From Anisus vortex (taxonomy: Eukaryota; Mollusca; Gastropoda; Planorbidae): a stretch of 64,000 nt of DNA. Position numbers and translations under genes: made by a program. Shown one piece after another: positions 25,031 to 38,000 of the stretch. Below the pieces are notes generated by a model. The model did not search any database and had not been told where the DNA came from. It was given only the letters and a program-made list of their open reading frames with translations. The stretch is taken from positions 3,045,201 through 3,109,200 of the forward strand of contig OX421494.1 in assembly GCA_949126835.1 (NCBI GenBank), given 5' to 3'. The first letter of the stretch is position 1. Each line of letters starts with the position of its first letter.

Positions 25031-27863
25031 AATAATTACTCATGGATAGGCAGAGATTATCATAAATGCAGTAATTTTATGCAGGGTTTCATAGTGTAAT
25101 TGTATTATAATAATAATTGGTTTGCATCAATCAACGATTTATTGTATAATAATTCTTTAAAATCTTTATTTAGTTTGTTGAATGCACTAATATTAATAAC
25201 TTTTTGTTGTTAAATAGAAATGTCAAATGCCATTATAGATGTCATTGTTTCCATGCCAAGCAATATATTTATGTTGATAATTTTGTACTTGTTTGCAGTC
25301 GTTGCTATCAGGTGACATTGTGAAGGTCAAGAACGCTCAACATAACTGCAAACATAATGACACTCTAACAGGCAGAGAAAATACACACAGTCATTTAGAC
25401 CACAATCCCATCAGTACACGTCTAGACTTTACACTAAACGACGTACCTTGTTTTTTTTTATAGTCAGAGCGTCTAGACTTATGTTAATCAGTAACTAAAC
25501 TACAATTAAACCACACGTACACAAACATACAGGAAGAGAGAGAGAGAGAATACATTATAGGAGAGATAGAGAGTTACTATCATTTTCAATGTAATTTTTG
25601 TTGTCTAGAAGACCCTTTGTTTTCATAAAGCAATAAATCGTTTTTGCCTCATAATATAGAAAATATAGAACAACGTTTACTGCAACAAAAGAAACACATT
25701 TATTTAAAAACGTATCACATTTCTTATTGTAAATCCTTGACGAACTAGACCTATATATTTTATAGATCTAAGTGAATTTAGTAGAAATTTAATAGCTGTT
25801 TTAAAACTATTGCTTAAAAGTGTGTGTTGTTTATTTTACATCATTGCTCTGTTATTCTTCGTTTTTCTAATAGTCTTACAATGTAGATTTTCTTCTGTTT
25901 TTAGATTCCGCTGCTTGCTATCATATGCCATGTATTGTAATAGAACAAATATGTCAAGTATAAACAAGAAGGAAGTTCTTTTAAAACATAATTAGGGGCT
26001 TCAATAATGTACTCCATTAATAAATATTTCCCCATACACAGTCTACCATAAAACAAACCAACAAAAAAATACAAGCAATTTATAGTCTCAAGACCCTGAG
26101 GAGTTTATTAGAAAACAATTTTCTCTCGCATGTAATGCGCCTCTGGACATTTATTATTTTATGAACTTGGTGCTTGCATAGTCTCTACACACCCCATAAT
26201 CTTAATGGTACAAACAACACCTTTAAAGTTACTCTTGACTAATACCAAACAAAAAACTGGTTTCAAAATGCAATTGTTCTATTTCCCTTGCTAGTCTCAT
26301 TGTCAATTATTGTCTGAATTTAAATTGTACAAGTCTGATAAATAAAACACGCGATAATATTTGATATTTCACTCTCGTCTGCTGGACCACGTGTCCTCGA
26401 ATGTGCAGACGTGACGAGCCCCTGGCAGTGTCGCAACCTTTTTCTTGGGCACGTTATCAAACCAATGTTATTTCCCGCATTTGTTTTTAAAAAAATATAG
26501 TGAAATGTCAATATGTCATTGTAATAAAACTTTATGATCTGATCACATTTATGTATCGTTTACAATATTCTTGTATTAAAAACCAAATGTTGATTTTTCT
26601 TACAACTTTGTTCTGTTGTTTTTTATCTGAATATTGTAGGTTAAAACTGTTACTATGAATAGTATTGCTCTATTTATTTGATTCTATTTAAGAATGAGCG
26701 AATCAACACAGTAGGGTGCTTAGCTTATCACTCAATTGAAATATAATCTACGCTGTTTTAATGTTTAGATTATAATATTAATACCACTAACGACACGATA
26801 GAACGGTTCACTAATAATCATTACACAATGTCATAATTATAGATATACTAGCAAAATTACCCCATGTTGCCTGTGGAATACAATTACATAGGCATGCATC
26901 TACTAAATAGGCTACGTATAGTTAAGGCTTACGAATTGAATATCATGAATCAAATGTACATATAATATTATTATATCTAGATTTAGGATTTTAATTATTG
27001 AAAATACTTATGAAACCTAAAAAAAATTCTGACAAACTTCAGTATTTAACCAAATTGCATTCTTCAATGTCGAAATGATATAACTTATTGATATTTCTTC
27101 CAATTTTCAGAACATTATCTTGATAAATAATTAAGATGATAAATTTTTAAACCTTTTTTTTTTCATCTTCCAATTTTCAAAAGATATAGCTTATAAATAG
27201 TTCTTCCTATTTGCAATACATTATTTTGATAAATAATCAAGTCAACACATGGTTTTGTTGATGGTAAAAAAACTAACTAAAAAATCAAAGATGGACACCA
27301 TTACCATGACAACCATCAGGAAAAAAATATTTTTTAACCATATTTTTATTCGGACCCATGAATATTATATATGCACCAAAACGATCACGATGCATGCAGA
27401 AATAATAATAAAAAATTCTACTGACTCCCCTACACCTAAAATTTAAAAATATCTGAACAATTAACGCCAGGAGATTATTTCTTAACGCAGGGATTTGTCC
27501 GCTAATCTTAGTTTGAAAGTTCCCCTCTTTTTGCATAGACCACACAAATCTCTGGGTATAGATATTTATACATCAGCCTAAATACAAAAGGAAAAACGTT
27601 TCTTTAAATCCAGAGGGCTAATAGGTTCATTTGTATGATAGATTTAATTTCAAAATTTAATCTTAACTTTAAGTGCAACTATTTAAATACAGATCAAATG
27701 CGTACTTGTCAAGCTGTCAGTTAAAAAAAATACAAATGAAACGCACACTTGAAAATCATGCAACTGCCGTAACACATCATATAATGATATATATCTATAA
27801 TGGCACATGACTAGTTCGACCTCGATCGCTTAAAGCGGTTCTTTATATCATCAACGTCTAGAG
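25031..27863. other. AT-rich stretch without recognised features
   Basis: A short GA tract near 25533-25550. Open frames of 60-86 codons on both strands have no motif. Confidence 0.5.
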
Positions 27864-27989
27864 CAGGAGTCGGCAACCTAAGGTACGCATGCCAAACTTG
27901 GCACTCAGAACGATTTACAACGGCACGCGAGAGACCACCAAAAGGTGTTGTTTTAAATTGTTTTTCCGGTTCTAAAATGAGAAAAACTG

Positions 27990-28580
27990 ACTGTTGAAGA
28001 CGATGTTTCTGAATGACATAGCGACTTATTTCAGTGAGTTGAACTTGTATTTACAAGGGCGGGGTCAAACCGCACTTGAACTGAGTGAAATAAATTTCAA
28101 AACATTTACCTTCCCGTACATCCCTATAGTGGGGCAAATTTTAAGATAGATAGTTGGGCTATTTCAGAAGTAAATCGAAACACTCAAAGCATAGTTTTCT
28201 AAACAAAGGCAAAACTTTCACATTCATGGAATTATTTTTTCACACCACATCAAACCTAACTGGTTTGATCTAACTACAACCTTATGAGATATAGATGTAT
28301 TTTAAGTGGAGGGATATTGACGATTTCAAAACGCAGCCACTTGAATTTTAAACATCCAAAACAATGGGCATTGATATACCAATTTGCGGGAAAATTTGGA
28401 AGGAAGATGCTTAGGAAAGTCATCTGCTATTCTCAACTGCCAGCATTTATTCTCTCTACTTTCAGCATTTGGTTTAACTTACACTTCTGAACAGTACTTA
28501 TTGCACATAAAAGCTGTGTTAAGCACTCAAAGAGGTCACTTACACTACTCAGAAATGACTAAATATCTGCCATTATAAAT
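27990..28580 (+). pseudogene. Remnant of a GTF2IRD2/ZBED5-type hAT transposase
   Basis: Scattered pieces in shifting frames: FLNDIATYFSELNLYLQGRG near 28005, then near 28440-28560 FGLTYTSEQYLLHIKAV followed by RGHLHYSEMTKYL. The last resembles the usual C-terminal FGSTYxCEQxFSxMK...RSRLTxxHL block of these hAT proteins. Many stops; not functional. Confidence 0.6.
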
Positions 28581-28624
28581 TAACGAAGAGCAAGACAAGA
28601 CGCTCATTAATTGACACAGACTAA

Positions 28625-29352
28625 TTACATTTAAAAGAGTTTTTGTGCTCATCTGCCTTGGCGTCACGCTGTCCATGCAGCCCACATCTCCTTCCTCAGC
28701 AAAATCTGCTTCTTCCATCTGCGTCGTATTGCCGCCATCTTATCTCTCCAAGGAAGCTTGTGTTAACCTCATCATCTCTCTCCACTTTTCCCTCTTGGAC
28801 TATTGCAATTAGCTCTTGGCTGGTCTCTCGGCCTCCTCCCTTCAGGGACTTCAACGTATCCAGAACTGTGCAGCCCGACTAGTCCTCAAGAAGAAGAAGT
28901 CAAATAATATCACTCCTCTGCCCCGATCTCTGCACTGGCTACCCATCAACAACCGGATCTCATATAGCTGGCTTCTCTCTGCTATAAGTGCCCGAATAAC
29001 TCTGCCCCGGATTACCTTCGCTCTTGTCAATACCGCCCACTTCGTTCGGCTTCTGACGCGCTTACTCTGCGGATCCCTCGTGTGAGGCAAGTGTCCGCTG
29101 GCCAACGTGCATTCTCCTACGCGGGACCGTCCGCTTGGAATCACCTCCCTCTACAGCTTCGTCTTAGCCCTAGCTTCAAAACTTTCATGAGCCAGCTGAA
29201 GACTCACCTATTTCGTTAGCAGTATTTGCGTGTATATATTTACATTTTCGTCTGTTGTTCGTTGTCTGTATTATGTAACTGTCGTCAGCGCATAGAACTG
29301 TCATCAACGGGATATGCGCTATACAAGCACCATTATTATTATTAATAATTAA
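28625..29352 (+). mobile_element. 3' end of a CR1/L2-like non-LTR retrotransposon
   Basis: Truncated reverse-transcriptase C-terminus with a few frame breaks: LIISLHFSLLDYCN, then LSASSLQGLQRIQNCAARLV, LPRSLHWLPINNRISY, AFSYAGPSAWNHLPLQLR, and the ending FKTFMSQLKTHLFR plus stop near 29217. The tail ends in GCGCTATACAAGCACC and an ATT microsatellite, as in CR1-group elements. It is embedded in the hAT element 27864-30438. Confidence 0.82.
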
Positions 29353-29559
29353 ACATAAATATAAACAATTGTTGTAATTATTAGGCTAATGTTAGAAAGA
29401 TAAACTCCTTACGGTTAAATGGACAAACTATTGAAATATTAAAATTTATTAACAACTTTTTAACGTAAATTAATAGTATCTCTGTAATTAAATATTTTAA
29501 TGAATACCATAACGCTGGAAGTATATGATGAAATAATAATTAGTAATAGTTAGTAATAT

Positions 29560-29990
29560 TTGATATATATTACATTTGTTACAAAACATAACTTGTTTGG
29601 CTTCACTATTGAATCAAATTTAAAAACTTTACTTAATTAAAGGTAGATAATTAACCCGTTTTATTTGCGCTAATATTTCTAATATTATGTTTCTTTTTTT
29701 TTCTTTTACAAAATAGTAAATGGCCTAAAACTTATAACTTTATAGTGACCAAACTGTAAAAAAGTAGTTGAAAATTATATAAATATTATGTGACTAAAAA
29801 ATCATAATCACTTTCTTTAAACATTACATTAACTACCCAGTTTGTATGATTACTACTATCAATTCCCCTAAAGTCAATGGTTATGACAATACTCGTTTAT
29901 CACTTATTATAAGTTGATCAAATTATAGAAAATCTCAGTTATAAATTTGAACTGAGAACAAAATATAATTAATATAATCAATATAATCAG
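29560..29990 (+). repeat. AT-rich module shared with family D elements
   Basis: Shares long stretches with 32640-33030, for example CACTATTGAATCAAAT, AATATTATGTGACTAAA and ACTACCCAGTTTGTAT. Here it lies inside the hAT element 27864-30438. Confidence 0.7.
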
Positions 29991-30438
29991 TTGCTAAATC
30001 CTTATCTTGACAGTCAAATGATAATGTTTACAAAATAATTATTGTAAATGTGAAAGTATAGATCTAGTCAAAAAAATAAGTGTATTTGGCATATATGCAA
30101 ATAATAAGAATGATAATCACTAACACGTTAATTTTTATTTAAAATATTCAAACGCTTAAACGATATTCTCTAGAAATTTTCTTTGCTTTTGGCATTGGTC
30201 TTGCTTTGGAGTTAAATTAATTGTCTTATAAAAAGATATTCTTCTTCTGCTTCGTTCTCAATATTAATTAATGCAATGGTTCAGACAACAAGGCCTATAA
30301 CCGTGGCGAATTGCACGGTGGTATCCAGGTATACAAAGTAATAAAACAAGTATAATAGAGCAGGTTAACATTTAGGCTGTTTGCACGCTGAAGGATTCAG
30401 AAATCCTAACACCATTAGCAAAAGGTTGCCGACCCCTG

Positions 30439-32300
30439 GTCGATCCGTTAGTAGAATTATTGAAAAAATGTCAGCAGAACAGCTGCTCTATGATTTCATG
30501 TATTTATAGCATCATGTTTGGGTAATGTAGCTTGTAGCAACTAAATAAATCCAAATTTTCAAACCCTGTTCTTTCATACATCATAGATGTTCGATTTTTG
30601 TCCTAATCCAAATATCTCATTACTGTCTCTATCCAGATGTCCAAATGAGAATTCCAAGCAGATTTTTCACTATTTCTTTCCCTGTTGCTTCTTATAGCCA
30701 TCAAGGAGAGCAGCGATGAAATCTGCTTGTTCACCATAGCTTTCGTAGGGTTGTTCAACATTGTCCGCAATTAGGGCTACGACTGAGACAAAAGATGTCT
30801 GCCATTGGGATATGAGGGCAGCCAGCATTGATGCAAATGAATGGGAGCGGCAAGGAGACGATCGCCCCACTTGATGCGTCGCTGTCTGGGAGTGGATACA
30901 CTTAGCGGTGGAACGCAGACAGATAAATTTTGGTGAAAAAATGTTTTGTCGGAAGGTTAGATGGATATAATTAGAACCGACACAACGAATGATGTGAGAG
31001 GGATCGTCACCGGTGGGTCTGTCTGCTCAGCTACATTTAAAAAAAAGGTCATCAGAACCCACGGCGATGCACCATCTTCTCTGGAGACGGAAGTATGGCG
31101 ATGACAATTGTGCTTTACTTACAACCTGCTTAAAGTATTATAGTTACTGTATTTTATCTTATTGTTTAAAACTTCTCTAAACTTGTTATGAATATGGACA
31201 ACACCGAAAGGGTAAAAATATGAATTCGCAATTTACAGATTTGTACGTACCTTGTTTTAAAGACAAATGAATTAGTAGCTAGTTTAACATATAAAGTTTG
31301 AGGTATACGTCACACTCCAGACCTCCGACATATACAACACACCCTAGAGTTGAGTGTAATATATTATACTATGTAATATAGTGTGATGTTTGCGTCATAT
31401 GCCAGAGCCCAGTGTGATATATACGTTACACCCCCAAAGGTCATCGTGGTACATTACGTCACATTCCGGGACGCCAGTGTGATATATTCAACAGCCGCCA
31501 GAACTTTTCCTTAACAAATGACTTAGGTCAACGGTATGATATCAAATAGTAATATGACTCTGATATAAATTGAACATCAAACTTTCCATGGTGTATATCA
31601 TAGAATATTTATGTCGTTATAAATATGTATTTTCCATAATACTTATAAGAAATATGGGGCGATTACAGCTAGTTAGTTTTATAGCCAGTTCGTTTCTTCA
31701 GCGGTCAAAGTTATAGACAATTTACAGCCTCCACGCGCCATGTTCAGTAAGCAGTGACCATTGACCTGAATGGCCGGACACTGACCGCTGGTCGACGTTT
31801 ATGGATATCCACTCCACTCGAACTGAGAACATAGCGGTTAGTTTTGAGAACGCACTAAATGACCCCCGTGCTTGACCATACCGTTTGATGGGTCAGCTGT
31901 CAAAAGCTAACTGGACAGTTGATGATAAACACGAGAAAAAAAACATGAGAAAATAAAAAGGACAGCTTGTGAAAGAAAAGAAAGTCGTGGTTTCTGTGGC
32001 TACTGATATGTATAATACTAGTTCTGGGTTATGCCTTCTGTCGCCTAGCAGATTGGAAGAGGTCAACACATAGCAGTTGTAGTGTATTAAGTCATAAGCC
32101 ATACCATTAATTAATTATTAGGACAATACATCAACCTGCTGGCCACTCACTGCTGATTCCAGCCAATTTTTTTTCACTTCTTTGGGTTTAGATCTATCGG
32201 GTTAAAAATAAATTGCAGAATACTGAGTTGGTGTCGACATTGATTTGATATATTCTAACAAAAGTTTGCTACATTACACGTACATATTATAGGTTTAAAG
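30439..32300. other. Mostly unrecognised
   Basis: An open frame at 30870-30670 (-), 66 codons, even composition, ends in a basic tail; possibly a transposase scrap but not identifiable. 31300-31490 holds a degenerate repetition of GTGTGATATAT and CACTCCAGACC-like words. Confidence 0.4.
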
Positions 32301-33399
32301 CATAGGTTCTCAACTTTTTTCGGCCCACCGCCCCCTTTTACAATTTTTTTCTCCTCACCGCCCCCCACCCCGCCCAACTTTCTTTTCGACCCCCTGCCAC
32401 TTCTACCCAACTGAACTATAGTTTCCGCAATATTTTTAGCCGACTAGACTTTTTGTATGATTAATTATCTTTAAAAAAGTGAAAAGGAAACATATTGTAA
32501 GAATTATTACATCAAAAAGTTGCCTTAACACAAAGTTTAAATAAATCAATATTAATATGAATCGTTTGCCTGGTGTGTTGCTAGCAATTTGTCTATGTTT
32601 GTTTCAATTTTTGTTGCAAAAGCCTTAGGTCTAATATTCAGTAATATTTGTTATATTACAAAAAAGAACTTGTTCGGCATCACTATTGAATCAAATGTGA
32701 AAACATTTTTTTAGTTAAAGGGAGATAATTAGTCCGTTTTATTTGAGCTAGTATTTCTGTTTTTTTTCCTTTTATAAAAAATAAATGGTTACAAATTTTA
32801 ACTTTAAATAATAAAACTGTAAAAAGTATTTGAAAATTAAATAAATATTATGTGACTAAAGAATTATATGTATATTTTCAAGCATTACAATAACTACCCA
32901 GTTTGTATTATTACTATTTATCTATACCGCTTAACAATATTGGGATGCTAATAGTTATAATATAAAACACATTAAATAAAATCTCTGTAAAACTGAGATC
33001 AAAATATCATTAATATTAGCATATGTTAGGGCGACAGTGATCGGTCAGCATGGTTGAACCAACCAAAGGACCATCCGGCCGCACACTATATTTGCCAAAT
33101 ACTGATCCCTACGTCATCTAAAAGTCACTGCGATTCCTATTTCTTATTAATATAATAATATGTAGGCATTCTGTTGGGGGATATCAGATATTTAGCAGAA
33201 TTGCGTTTACATCACATTTCATCCTCCATCCTCCAAAAACTAATCGATTCAAATAGCTGAGGTGTTAAAATATATCAGGTACGTTTGTACCGCCCACTTG
33301 CCCTTCACCGCCCCCCAATCGCCCCCGGGAATGTCAGCGCCCCCCTAAAGCTTCTCACCGCCACCCTGGGGACGATATCGCCCCCGTTGAGAAACCATG
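32301..33399 (+). mobile_element. Family D TIR element, 1.1 kb (hAT-like, non-autonomous)
   Basis: Ends CATAGGTTCTCAAC and GTTGAGAAACCATG. Flanking 8-mers GTTTAAAG and GTTTAAAT match at seven of eight. Subterminal runs of CGCCCCC lie at both ends. Internally it carries an AT-rich module (about 32640-33030) shared with three other places and a fragment like the SINE C head near 33035-33110. No transposase is seen. Confidence 0.82.
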
Positions 33400-33603
33400 G
33401 TTTAAATGATTTCCAAGATAGGTAATTGAAATAATACATTTGACAAATAAAATTTACATTGGTTATCTATCTTAGCTTATTAATGTAAGGAATACTTATC
33501 ATCCACTGGCGTACCTTTAATTTTTAGTTCCCTGTTGATATTGAAGAATGACTTTTATCACAGTTTGTGCTGTAGATTTACCTTCATACTGTCGCAATTC
33601 ACA

Positions 33604-33608
33604 CAGAA

Positions 33609-33665
<57 letters not shown>

Positions 33666-33703
33666 GATGGAGAGAGAGAGAGACAGAGAGAGATGGAGAG
33701 AGA
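33604..33703. repeat. GA microsatellite
   Basis: AGAGAGAGACAGAGAGAG with GATGGAGA interruptions. Confidence 0.93.
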
Positions 33704-33789
33704 ATATTTCATCTCACTCCCAAGTAAAGTTCTCACAATACAGCTCTGTCGGCCTCCCTTCCTTAAAAATTCTAGGGGAGATCATCTAA

Positions 33790-34927
33790 AGAGAGGCTTG
33801 TTTATTTCCCCTTCTGTCAAGCATACACCAACCATTTGTACAATTTGTGTGGTTTAATAAACTTCTATGGTTATACATGATGTATATAATATAATATATT
33901 TATTGGATAAAAAAAAGTTAACATAACATAATATTACTTTATTGACACAAAGATAAACAAAAAATAGACGTGGTTTGATTAAATGTTGAAAAATAAGTCA
34001 AAACATTCTTCTGATATTATAGTTTTGGTATATACCAGTTTTCTGTGCAACCCAGAAACTTGTCATTCCTATATGTAAAATATTAACAGTGGATATAAAT
34101 TATACATAATTATACATACATTGAATGCATGTAGTAGAATTCACTAATCTCACTGTTCTAGCTTGTAGTAACAATAGTACATCACATCTTGTGTGAGAAA
34201 TAACTTGCTAGCAATAGACGAGTTAACTTCACTTATAGTTTTTATATTCATGTAATATTTTTTTCGTAATATCAAGGTAATATTACAATAATGGCTGCAG
34301 ACTAATGCAGTTTTAACAAATCTGATTTAAAAAATGAAAACAAATGCTAACTTTTTAAATCAAGCCACAACATCGTATAGAAAACTCATATTTATCAATA
34401 AAAAAAAAAACACAATCAAATATAAAATATTAATATTGGTCTGTTATGTAAACTTTCATTATGATGCAATGTCCTTGAACAATGAGAAAATGAAGAACCA
34501 TTTACTCACAATCTCCCTTTGGTTCAATTTCCTATTAAGAGATGAAAGAAATTTCTAATATGGCTGGAACTTTTTGTTTTTTGTTGCATCAACTAAATAA
34601 ATTCAAACACTTTATTATTTAGGTTTTCAAGCTTAAATGTTTAAAAATCAGCTATAGCAGCTAAGAATGATTGATTGTTCATGTATTAAAGTATATCTTC
34701 ACATAATAAATATAATACAACTTTTAACGTCCACTGCTCCTGAAGCTTTGTGTAATATTTCTTTCGTCACCAAATAAGCATAGAAATTTGAGAAACCTTT
34801 TGAAAAATGAGTGAAGTCTTCATGTTCTTCTTGCTTTTAAAACGACACATATCCAGTCTGATGTGTTATTATTCTCATAAAATGGCTGGCTGCGGTTGTA
34901 AGCTGAAGTTTTTTTAAAAAAATCAGG
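33790..34927. other. C1GALT1 3' region
   Basis: AT-rich, with candidate poly(A) signal for the - strand gene at 34611-34616. Otherwise nothing. Confidence 0.45.
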
Positions 34928-35026
34928 TCAGTGCTGAAACCGGTAGATGAGATAGTCTAGTATGTACATGAAGTGAGGTTTGATATAGTGAAAGGAGATT
35001 GTGTAGTTACTGCAACAGTCGTAGTG
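34928..35026 (-). CDS. C1GALT1: C1GALT1 coding exon 9 (C-terminus)
   Basis: Acceptor TCTGTCCACAG; 32 codons and a TGA. It contains DCCSNYTISFHYIKP, including the conserved double Cys, and ends soon after LIYRFQH. The C-terminal tail of vertebrate homologues is absent. Confidence 0.88.
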   Translation of the reverse strand, partial: HYDCCSNYTISFHYIKPHFMYILDYLIYRFQH

Positions 35027-38000
35027 CTGTGGACAGAGAAAAAAAAAACGATGGAGATTTACTTTAAAAACTCAAAGCCACTTCTAAAACACAAGAAAAC
35101 ACTATTGAGTCTGTTGAGGACTTAAACGCATAACTAAAGTAGATTAAATTGTCATACTGTAAGTGCCAGTTCAAAGTATACATTATCAGTAGACAAAGTA
35201 TAGATGATATGTCTAGGTACATTACTTCACTCTTCTATTTCGTTCTAAAAGAACTGTTGCTGGAAGTGCTGAGTCCAATATATGTAAATAAACATGTACA
35301 GTATCATTGTGAAATATTTCTTGGTGTCAGAACACTGACCTGGCAGAAAGGTACAGGGGGGGGGGGGGGGGGCAGATCTGAGGCTCAACGGTTTTCTTAA
35401 GCTCTGCATCAATGGCATAGTTTCATTTGGTTCCGGTGAGAAGTTTCCGGGAAATGTCTTGCTTCAGTCTGGCCTCTCTTTATGCTAATGGTATTTCATC
35501 GCCTTTGACGGGGGGAAATTTGTAGTAGGCGTCGCTTCTGGCGTGATTTGGCTGCAGTTTAATCCATCTTCAAATGGCATTTCTTTTAACTTCTAATTAC
35601 GGCGAATTCTACATGTAGTGTGTCAAGATTCTATCTGACTATATTGTATCTATTGGTGTTTTATAAGAAACAAGCTTCAAACCTAAGTGAAAACTATGTA
35701 ACAGGCATCAGGGACAATGAGCACATTGTACATTTATTATTTATGTTTATCAAATCTTGTTTGTTTTTGTTTTTTAATGTTACATTGATACTTTCAACAT
35801 AAACCAAAGATGGGTAGATGCAATACACAACCTTATTTCTCTTACCCGAAGTAAGGGGTGGTACGCATACTTGTACGCCCACTTGGGGAGGTCGTAGGAA
35901 CCGAAGTAAGCGTCCATGCTCAGCGGGTGGAATCTCTCTTTGCCACCCTGGTCAATGGAATCCATGGCCTTCACACCTACACTGTGTAGGCATCGGCCAA
36001 TGTCAAGGTCTTCAACGCTCCTGGTAATAGACAAGGTAAACCTTATCAAATGCATAGAGTATTTTAATAATAATATTATGTTTGTTTATATAGCGCTGCC
36101 AAAAAACATAACGTAAGCTCAGAGCATTTAACACTGTGCTGAAGAACAAAGACTTAAGTTTAATGCAAGAACAGTAATACATTTCTCTAGACTAGACAAG
36201 AGTACATAAAAAAAAAATTAAGTTAAATAATAATATATAACTATAATAATAATTGTATTAGTAGCGTTATAGAAATAAGCATTTCATGGTTATTATTCAT
36301 CCATGTGGCTGGTGATAAAGCATTCACTGTATATTATGTTCTCGGCGCCCATATCTAACAGTAAATATTCATAACAACACATTGTAAAGCAATGAGAAAA
36401 CCATTGGGTTTTTACTGAGGATTTAAACATGAGACGTTTGGAGTGCAAATCGTTTGATCTGTCCCCTGAGCCCATTAGAATTCCAGGTCTCAGAAGTGAG
36501 AGTAAGGGTCGCGAAAGCTCTGATAGGGCTCCGAGAACAAACACAACAGTTGATCATACAGGATCAGTACAAATGGCTGTCCGTTCTATCCTTCTGTACG
36601 ATAAGGCAGTCCAGCACAACAAGCTTGACCATCTTTTCTGCATCATGACAATGTCGACCCCAAGGGGTCTAGGTGAGCCCATTTTGCAATGTTGGGTACC
36701 TGACATTAGTTGGGGTAAAGTAAAGGCAGCTGGGCATTGTGCTGGCCACACATCCCTTTGTATGCCGTGGCCAGAGAAACTGGTGAACGCTACTTCACCA
36801 GCCCTATGATCTCTTTAGTCCGAACGGTACGTTACTTACTATGTTTAAATGATTATCTTCTATAAGTATTTGTGTTGACATAGTGTAATTATTGGAGTCT
36901 TCTGTTATATTTCTGATATATAACTTTATTAACAATGCACATAATATCAAAAAGAGTACTAATAATAAACATTAGAGAAAATGGTCATGCGCAACGGTTG
37001 TCGCATTCCTATCCGCTCGGATCCCATCATAACACTTACCAAAATGTTTTACAAATGAGGTTTACCTAGGCCTATAAATGTGTTACAAATTTGACGTGTA
37101 ACCTGTATCATCTAGGTCAAGATGTGTTAACTAATAAGACTTTTATTAAGGACTTACCAGAATGATTTACAACTGTGGTCCAGTAAACCATCCACGACAA
37201 GTCTCCTGAGAGATTCCCTGCTCAACAGATACCCTGCTCCACCAGACATGTAGCCTACAAAATGTACAGATAAATACACAGGCATGAGCTTACAAATGGA
37301 AACAGGGCCGGCTCATCCATATAGGCAAACTAGGCGGACGCCTAGGGCGCACAATTTTTATTTTTTTATTTTTTTTTTGGGGGGGGGGGCGCAATATTGA
37401 GGATTTTTTTTTTAATTTTGGGGATTTAAAAATATAAACTATATTAAAGTTTAGTGCTTCTGAGCGCTACTAGCATAGGCAGATGAATTACTGGATGCGA
37501 TGCGGCGGCGGAATATCATAGTGAAGTGACGTGACCGTGACCATAAAGTCATTTCGTGAATCGTAAGTCGTGAGGGCGCTGAGTTGTGTGATTTGGCAGT
37601 GCAGTTGTAGTTTTTGTGCATTTTCAGACTGTTAATTACGAAAACGAGTACATTAAATCCCCTAAGTGGCAAAAGATGGTCGAATTGATGCACTAACACC
37701 TCTGCTGTAACAATTATCTCATGTTTGTGATTCTTTGGAAGAGATTTCTGAAAACGCTAAATGGATCTAGTAGCAGTATTGCGAAGGTAGAAGCACTTGG
37801 GTTACTTAAAAATATCTCAGACTTCGAGTTTATTGCTGCACTTGTCACATGGCACAACATTGTGTTTCAAGTAGACATAACTAGTAAAATACTGCAAGAA
37901 AATGACTTTAGTCTCCAGAGAGCAGTTAGACACCTGAAAAAAAAACGAAGAGGTTTTGTTTACAGATAGAAGTTATTTAAAGTTCAATAGATTTCTAGTT

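Larger units (their letters stand above)
27864..30438 (+). mobile_element. Long decayed hAT element, probable parent of the CAGGGGTCGGCAACC MITE family
   Basis: The left end CAGGAGTCGGCAACCT and the right end AGGTTGCCGACCCCTG form inverted repeats. The first 90 bp and last 60 bp match the ends of the MITEs at 10759, 45874 and 62182. Inside, between about 27990 and 28580, are broken transposase pieces. A CR1-like LINE end (28625-29352) has inserted. No clear target duplication remains. Confidence 0.72.
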
